From Takakia lepidozioides (taxonomy: Eukaryota > Streptophyta > Takakiopsida > Takakiales > Takakiaceae): a DNA stretch of 64,000 bases. A model generated the notes under the pieces. The model worked only from the letters and a program-made list of their open reading frames with translations. It made no database searches and was not told the origin of the DNA. The position numbers and the translations under genes are program-made. Shown piece by piece: positions 56,954 to 64,000 of the stretch (its first letter is position 1; each line of letters starts with the position of its first letter). The DNA lies in assembly GCA_030704615.1 (NCBI GenBank), contig CM060733.1, positions 58,900,001 to 58,964,000 of the forward strand. The letters run 5' to 3'.

Positions 56954-59900
56954 TCAAGCAGCTACAGCAATCTTAATGCCCAATTTCTCAAGAATCATGT
57001 CATCTGTGGAGAAGTCAGCAGCTTTTCGAAATGTGCCGCGGCCAAAATCAAGATTGTAAGAGTCAGTGAGACCCTCCACAAGACCAAATTCAGGTGTCCA
57101 GTCCAGCTCCACTTGTGCTTTCTCTATTGAAGTAAAGTAGTGCTGCACATACAGACCCATAATACTCTGTCAAGAATTTGGATAAGTAAGGTGATCACTG
57201 AAAATTCACAGTAAGCTCGCGGCAAACAGTCATGTAATTAGACAAAGCCAAGAAAAATAGAAGGGTGACTACAAGAAAGTACATTTGATAGCTGGGTATA
57301 GCACATAAACCACGAAGACCAAAATGCGGATACATAAAAACAAACAGATTTGTGAGTTTCCAAGGATTTGTGATGGCAAAGGATGATGGCCACCACACAA
57401 ACCAGCTGTTCCCTCTGCAGAGTCCGTGACATTGTCAGAATTTACACATCAGTCTACATCACAAGCACCCCTTCAGAGTATCTGGTGTTCCATAATATTC
57501 ATTGTACAAAACATTGGCAGCACTGACATTGGGATGTGGATGGGATTCACCTGGTCCCTAAGAGGGAAGGCCTTCTTCTTTCCGAAGTCAAAGTCCTTGG
57601 GGTTGAAGTGAACTAATTCGGGTGGTGCAAACCCACCAGCCTGATAGTCACCCATCCAACACAGGAGTTAGCAACACCCATCCGCAGTAGCTGCCATCAA
57701 ACCACCATACATGACAACAATGAAGTCGCATATGAGTGCTGGCACAAAAGCACCTTAGCACAAGCTTTGGCGATGCCATCAAAAGTGACATATTTGGAGC
57801 CGCTGATATTGTAAACTTTCCCATATGCTTTCTCGTTGGCGAGCACCTTGACAACGGCCGTGGCTAAATCCTGCACGCAAGTTGGAAACATCTGTAGGTG
57901 ATGACTCATCCTTTACCATGACTGACAGGCAACACCTTGGGATCCCACTGGCTGAAGAACTTTGCGGGAACTGCTATGGGAGCTTGCACGACAGAACGGA
58001 CTTCTCAATGGTGGTATTGCTACATTTAATCAAAGGCTCACCAGACAACTTGACCCCCACATACCTTCATTCAAGTATCAACCCAGTCTGAGAAGTTACG
58101 TATTGGTCAATGAGTCCAGAATCTGAACTCTTTTCCAAAACACAGCGATTAACTACCTTGACATGACCCAGCTGCGTGATTTGAATACCAGAGTTTGGCA
58201 CGATGGGTCGACCGTCCTTCAGGCGATGGTAAAACCACTCCTCAACTGGGTTGTAGTTGAGAGTTCCATAGATGTAGACAGGGCCTATTGAAGTCCATGG
58301 CACCCCTTTGCTTTGCAGTAGAGTCTCTGTATCCAACTTGCCTTTGTGCCGACTCTTGGGGTCCACTGCATCAACCTGACACCAATATGTCAAGCTCTGA
58401 ACCTGTAAAGCGAGCCCTGGATATAGGATTTCCTATTGCAAGCTCAAAAGCCACTACAGTCCTTTTTTCAGATAGTCCAGTATACACTTGACATGGAGTG
58501 GATGTAAGCCAGAGGAGGACCCAGCAAGCAAGTACTGAGCAATATTTCTGCCCATGAATGCACAAAAACTGATATTTAGTTCAAGTATTTGCACTATACC
58601 TCCAGGTGCGGTAGCAGCTCAGATTTGAGATAAACACCTGCTGACGAGCAGGAAATGTACCTGCGATACCCCATAATCCAGCTGAACACATCAGGTGTGC
58701 CTTGACTATGGGCCAAGGAATGCAGATAAAATCAAGCCTGATTTCATTGTAGTTAGAAGTAAACAGGCCCCTTGGTAGGAAGCCTATGTCCCTGGAGAAG
58801 GGTTGTTAATACTGAACCTGGGTCTACTTGGTAACAAGTGAAACTGCTAACTTAGGTCTAATCTGGTCATTCCAAAATGAATAACAACTGTCCTTTGTTG
58901 AAAGCTGCTACTACTAAAAAATAATAAACATTCAGAGTTTAGTAGACATTCTTGTAAGCAAGAGACGCAGTGTTCAGAGAGGGGCCAAGGGAAACCTACT
59001 GCTCGAGACCAGGTAAAGCCTCCAGAATTGGCTCTGCCTCACTCCCTTCTCTGCCTGTTTTCAGAATAAGTTCCCACCAAATCAACCAAAATACAAAGCA
59101 TGCCTCAGGACATAATGGGCAGGAGGTGACATCACCAAATCCTACAACACATCTGCTGGTGTCCATCAAAACAAAACTTGTGACTGGACCTTCTTTTGCC
59201 TCCAGGGTTAGACAGTTCAGCTTGAAAAATGGTAGAACTCCCAGTACACATTATATGCATTCAATTGAGACAAATTACCATTAATATCATAAACAATTTG
59301 AAAGCCGCTGCCAGTCAGCTTGCTCTTCAGATCCTCAAAGTCTTGACGATCGCCCTGGATGTGCTTGACCTATATGCACTCATCCAATGTTCTGCCCTGA
59401 TTCATCAGGAGACTGGTAGTAGTAGTTGCCCCTAACACTGTTGCTTGATGTACTTTCTGAATACATTATTGCTTCAATCTACCTGCCAAATAATATCTAC
59501 TTCTCAAACACAATCTTCCTGACTGTCATGAACTCTACAGATTTTATATACAGCTGGCCGTTCGACGCAGAGCAGTATTGCAGGCACCTATGATGGCAGA
59601 CAGATTGCTCTACACCCTCCAAAAGATAACTCAGCCATCAAACTGGCAAACCAAATGACCCTACCACTGTACTGACATACAATGTTGGCCAGTGTATATC
59701 CTCAATTCCACAAACCCTCCCTAGACTTTGTCCCATGCGCTTTATGTAGCAAAATCTACCAGCTGGGTGTTGTGGATTAAATGATCACCTTCGATGAGTA
59801 GCTGGAAAATTCCTCGTCAGATTCCCCTGGCAACTGCTGCGTGACAGGTGCTTTGCCTCGAGTAAACAACGTTACCTGCACAAAGTGCATTGATCCCAGG

Positions 59901-60973
59901 GAAGTATCACATGCGCAGGAGTGAACTACAACTCTTACAAGGGGAATTTCAACTCACTGATTTGCAGACAACCCAAGACTCATTGATCCGGCACCTCAAC
60001 CCCAAGCACACTTTTATCCATAAGGGTGTATGCCGATGGGTGGGTCTTCTTTCTTTCTCTACCAACAACATAGGAGGCATGGAAAGGAAAAGATGTAAAT
60101 GAGCTTGAGATGGCAAAAAGGACCTCCCTACAGTGACATCATAGCATTGGACGTGTGCACCTCCAATTCACCAATCGAACAATCTGAAGGCATGTCAGTT
60201 GAGAGTACCTGATGGCCTGATTTGACAAGCTGGCGGGCTAGGAAGAGACCGATAAATCGAGTCCCCCCCATCATCAATATGCTTTTTGGCTCTGTTGGTG
60301 TGGCAGCTGAAGCAGCGATCACAGCACGCCGCAAAATTGCCTGTCTTTTTCGAACTATGGTTGTATCTGCACCTGGATATGATTCCTGCCAGATCCAATT
60401 CGTTGTAACGTGAATCTCAACGCACCAATGCACACTTGTGTGTCCAAAGAGGACTTGGATGCTTGAATCCTGGCAGAGGTTTCATGGCTCGCACAGGACT
60501 CGCATGCTGTCCAACGACTGGATAACTGGAACGAAAATTTCCTCATGAAAGTGCAAAGATGGAGGACTTCTTTTCACATCTCGCCTGAAGTTTTTGGAAG
60601 ACTCCAGAAACATAAATGTTGCAAACCAGCCCTGTTGGCGCCCACAATCCTCTACAGCGCTAGTTCAACCCGCAGGTCGACATAATTAATCGCATGTCAT
60701 GTGGAGCATGGGAAGAGCATTGACTGTCAACAAGCGGGATAACCGAAGTGGCAGAGCAAATGCACCAGATTTTTTCCTAAGAGAAATTACCTGCAAAGAA
60801 TCAGCACGCCGTTGCCGAGTGTGCCTCAATTGCAAATCCGCACAGTGCAATCCAGTGAAGCAAGCAGCTAGCCGTGCGGTACTCGGTGCTGTGCATCGAT
60901 ACTCCTTACAACTGCCCACATCCCGCATTGCCACAGCTGACTGCAGCGCCGCTTTGGACGCCATAGCTGCCAT
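56954..60973 (-). CDS. CSP41B: Chloroplast stem-loop binding protein CSP41b-like
   Basis: Atypical short-chain dehydrogenase/epimerase-fold RNA-binding protein of plastids, involved in rRNA/mRNA stability. Exons: 60973-60791 (Arg/Ser/Ala-rich transit peptide from MAAMASKAALQ), 60385-60209 (ILMMGGTRFIGLFLARQLVK, the Rossmann GGTRFIG motif), 59875-59789 (VTLFTRGKAPVTQQLPGE), 59369-59279 (GDRQDFEDLKSKL), 59054-58999 (EAEPILEALPGLEQ), 58660-58600 (ISCSSAGVYLKSELLPHLE), 58375-58157 (DAVDPKSRHKGKLDTE, PVYIYGTLNYNPVEEWFYHR, NSGIQITQLGHVK), 57870-57754 (DLATAVVKVLANEKAYG, YNISGSKYVTFDG), 57640-57551, 57142-56954 (TSIEKAQVELDWTPEFGL to the stop). All junctions except 58999/58660 are GT-AG and in phase; there the donor follows a TAG and the join is unresolved. 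Confidence 0.93.
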
Positions 60974-61943
60974 CCTGAAGCCCCTATCTGGCCCCTCTCT
61001 GCCTCCCCCCGACCCCTTCTTCGCACCCACACAACAAAGCTCGCTAGCTATCCGGCACTCTGCTTCCCATTATCCAGGATTGTATGGCGGGACACAAACC
61101 AACAGGAGCTACGTGGCGACATTCTATTGGTTTCATTTGTCGCTGCCACACATCCCAATGCCACCACCTTTCTCGCCACCTTTTTCTTATATTCCATGAA
61201 ACGTGGGCAGCTCCGAGGAACAAAACACTCTATCTAAATGTGCTCTCTGTGCTAGCAGTTCAGGTGACAGCATTTTGTTCCTTTTGTGCTGTGGTTTTCC
61301 ATGGTGTTGCAGGTCCTGAGAGCAAGCAGATGAAGAATGCAGTCCACACAACAAGGGGTGCGCCCCTCTCTGAGATCTCTTCACAGAAGTATGGAAAATA
61401 TTGAGGCCCATTCTGAGGTTAGGCAGAACATATGTAGTCAGTTCTGCTCTGCTTGATGTGCCAAAGAATTTCAGCATTAGAAGAATATGGATGCCAGCAT
61501 GGTTCCTGATCATAGCTTCATAGCTGCAGCTATCTCTGACAGATCTCTGGTTGACCCCTTCAAGTATTTCTAACCCCACTTTGTTTAAAGATGGGATGTG
61601 TGCTTCGTGCACGAGGTTTGAGTGTCAAAGTCATGGCATGAATCAGACTAAAAATGGATTTGAGCATTCATGCATGTAACGCCTTGGTGCCATAGACCTC
61701 TCAGTAGATTTTGGTCGCTGTTCTGTGTCCTGTCTGGAACTTGAGGAAACGTTTCACATCTGTTTGTATGACTGGATCATTACCAGCTTAAGTGGTGAGT
61801 AGCTTCAACCAAACATGTGGACAACTGCTACATGATATCTGAAGGAAAGGTAGGCATGGCTGCGGCTTAGCACTCCTTGCCTATTTGGACGCACTTGTGC
61901 ACCTAATGTGATGCAAGCGCAATACGAAGCCAAACAGACCTAG
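60974..61943. other. Intergenic, CSP41b promoter side
   Basis: No gene seen. GC-rich 5' region near 60.97-61.1 kb, AT-richer beyond. Overlapping frames on the plus strand at 60.7-61.2 kb are shadows of CSP41b exon 1 and its promoter. Confidence 0.4.
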
Positions 61944-63337
61944 TCAAAGAACAACTCGCCACTCTGGCTCCTCACTGAAAGCTGAATACATGGAATCCAG
62001 GGGGTCTGGGTACAGTTTCTCGACATCACCCAGTCCTAACAAAGACAACTCTGAAATCATGTCAATGGCTTTTGCCAGTTCTGCACTGTCTGTTGTGTCT
62101 TCCTCTATGATTTGCATAATGTCCTCATCTTGCAGCCTGATTTCGTACTTCGCTTCTGGGTCTGGGTGAGGGCTCATCTGACACGCTGATGGAGCAGAGA
62201 CAAAGGAAGGAAACCATTGATGCCATAGCCTCTGAAGGCACCACGGGCCAGACAGTAGCTAACCAGCTCACGCCAATTGTCATCTTTTGAGAGGACTAGT
62301 GGGTGGCCCACAACCACCAGCATTGCCTGCACCAGGATGAGATATGAATAAATGTCAAGGGAAAGCAAACGGAAGCTGAAGAGAGTGAGAGATTGTTCTT
62401 AGCTCTTCCCCTCTACTTTCTTCCTTTGGGGTCATGCTGAGTGAATTCAGTGATTCCTGAGGTGAGGGAGTTAAGACTGTATCATTAATGAGGAAAACAT
62501 CGACCAGAAGCACTACTTAAAAGGGGCAAAGCTACTGCCATCACCAGAATGTCCCACAAGGACACAAAAGATCAGAGACTCTCAAGTCAGCTGTGATCCA
62601 AGTCTGATGTGGAAGTCATTTTAAGTTGGGGCTTCCTGTGCAATGAGATACTGACTCAATAGGTGGGTGAGCAAAAGTAGAGATATTATTCTGACCTTAG
62701 CACGTGTGATGGCGACATTAAATCGCTTCGCATTACCCAAGAATCCAATGTGGTTCTGGACACCAGCCCCTGTGCGTATCCCCTTTAATGAATCTGGTCT
62801 TGTCAACACAGTGGTGATAAATATAATCTTCTCCTCTTGCCCCTGCCACCACATCCTTTCCAACAAAATCAGAAGTGTACAGATTTTGAGTACAAAGGTT
62901 CAGGTACAAGACCTAATTTTCCGGCCTCCAGGTCCTTCCTTTTACTCTTCATTGGAGCATGCCTGAGACAACCGTATAACCATCCTGGTGAGGATATCAA
63001 GATAAATAAGGGGTTTGTACCTGATAGTCATCAACAGTTCCAACTCGAACTGCCCTCAATCCTCTGGCTCGCAACAGCAAGCGCAGTTTCTGAACCTGTA
63101 GCGTTACACCAGTGTCCTTCAGAGTTCATGGGTACCCTAAGCAGTCAATTTGCACTGTCACATGGCAGTTTGAATCTGGACCTAGAAAAGCCTGAACTGC
63201 GGGTTCACCACAAAACATTACAGAGATGAGTAGCCTTACCTGCCTACGGTATGGTGCCATGACACCAATGTCCTCTTTGCTCACATGTGGGTGCTTAAGC
63301 AAGCCAACAATCAGATCCACCACTTTTGCTGCCTCAA
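61944..63337 (-). CDS. SDE3/MOV10-type RNA helicase, 3' part
   Basis: Superfamily 1 RNA helicase of the UPF1-like group; plant SDE3 acts in RNA silencing. Visible exons: 63337-63240 (EAAKVVDLIVGLLKH, EDIGVMAPYRRQ, motif IV), 63095-63021 (LRAVRVGTVDDYQ, start of motif V), 62842-62696 (GQEEKIIFITTVLTRPDSLK, FLGNAKRFNVAITRAK, motifs V-VI), 62326-about 62175 (AMLVVVGHPLVLSKDDNWRE, CLARGAFRGYG). These join in phase. The tail from 62177 to the stop at 61944 (DPEAKYEIRLQDEDIMQII...) looks coding but is in another frame than the previous exon, which would stop at 62174; a small indel or missed junction is likely. The N-terminal half with the Walker motifs lies beyond the window or in a long upstream intron. 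Confidence 0.85.
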
Positions 63338-64000
63338 CTGCACATCACGATAAACTGAGTCTTCTCTCTTTTTACTTCCCCACTTCTCTCTCTTTTGGGG
63401 AGGGAAGGGACAGCCGAAACGAAGTGCATGAAAAACATTACAAGCCAATGAATGCGGACCCTGGCAGGCCAGCAGGCTTCTCTCTTATGCATTGTCCCTT
63501 TGGCCCTCAGGGGCCCCTGTGAACAGTATACAGTTCTTGTTTCATCTTTTTCTTTTTTCCTCTCTTTTTGATTGCTAGTATGACCTGTTGCAGGGATGAC
63601 ATTGATAACAAATGTGAAGTGGTTTAAGCCTGGGTTCCACAGAGTCTTCCATGGATGTGATAAACTTCCCCTCCTCTGTAGGCACTCCAGATCAAACTTC
63701 ATGGGTGTAACCATGATCATCACCTTGCCATCTCTGTGAGCAACCGGAGCAGCTTCATTCATCCAAGCAAACCAAAGGTAGGTGATTGAACTAACCGGCA
63801 TCAAAGAAAATCCAACCACACAAAACGACCCAAGAGGCAGAAGGCCCCACCTGACCTCCAAAGCCCAAAGGTGGACTGAGACTTGCTGTGACTATACCAC
63901 ATAAGGACCTGGCACAGCCACCTCTTACTGTGTTCTCACAGCCAGTGAGAGAAAAAACAGCAGTTGCAACCAAGGCATAGGGTGGGAAGTAGATGTAGTG
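63338..64000. other. Probably intron of the SDE3-like helicase
   Basis: The phase-1 acceptor of the exon at 63337 requires an upstream exon. No helicase motif (such as GDPxQL) is found up to the window edge, so this is most likely intron. The long minus-strand frame (63334-63861) has no matching motif. Confidence 0.5.

Noticed and set aside
60699-61199. 166-codon open frame on the plus strand
   Set aside because: Antisense to the transit-peptide exon and promoter of CSP41b; no motif.
63334-63861. 175-codon open frame upstream of the helicase exons
   Set aside because: In the right strand, but no helicase motif, and it does not join the next exon in phase; more likely intron.

Overview
The window is nuclear DNA of a land plant. 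The clearest evidence is a set of multi-exon genes with ordinary GT-AG introns: a chloroplast CSP41b-type protein with a transit-peptide-like N-terminus, an NPH3/RPT2-like (NRL) BTB protein, a plant-type Kazal-like secreted protein, a BET3/TRAPPC3 subunit, a DIOX_N-type 2-oxoglutarate oxygenase and an SDE3/MOV10-type RNA helicase. Large introns, AT-rich intergenic DNA and nested transposons fit a repeat-rich genome. A non-seed plant or gymnosperm is possible, but the sequence alone does not settle the species.

Layout. 1-17.3 kb: an unrecognised, decayed minus-strand gene is split by a 14,592-bp CACTA (En/Spm) transposon at 2024-16615. The element has 32-bp terminal inverted repeats and a TAA target duplication. 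It carries a TNP2-type transposase on the minus strand (4177-8353, with two frame breaks at homopolymers) and a divergent TNPA-type gene on the plus strand (8523-15379, open through seven exons). A 5'-truncated LINE with a 15-bp target duplication sits inside TNPA intron 3 (11345-13853). 17.3-39 kb: gene-poor, made of old transposon pieces (piggyBac-like, Ty3/gypsy integrase, gag), a piggyBac-type MITE with perfect termini, and several families of short inverted-repeat (hairpin) arrays in AT-rich DNA. 39-63.3 kb: the gene-rich part. From left to right it holds BET3 (minus), the Kazal-like gene (plus), the 2-OG oxygenase (minus), a stretch with retroelement debris and a doubtful helicase-like fragment, the NRL gene (minus), CSP41b (minus) and the 3' half of the SDE3-like helicase (minus, running off the right edge).

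The host genes are unrelated housekeeping or signalling genes: vesicle tethering, secreted/membrane protein, small-molecule oxidation, BTB scaffold, plastid RNA maintenance and RNA silencing. They do not form a pathway. The most unusual material is (i) the CACTA element with head-to-head transposase genes and a nested LINE in an intron, and (ii) the arrays of about 25-nt hairpin units whose arms keep pairing while their sequences drift. Exon coordinates were worked out by hand from splice signals and conserved protein motifs; no similarity search was run.
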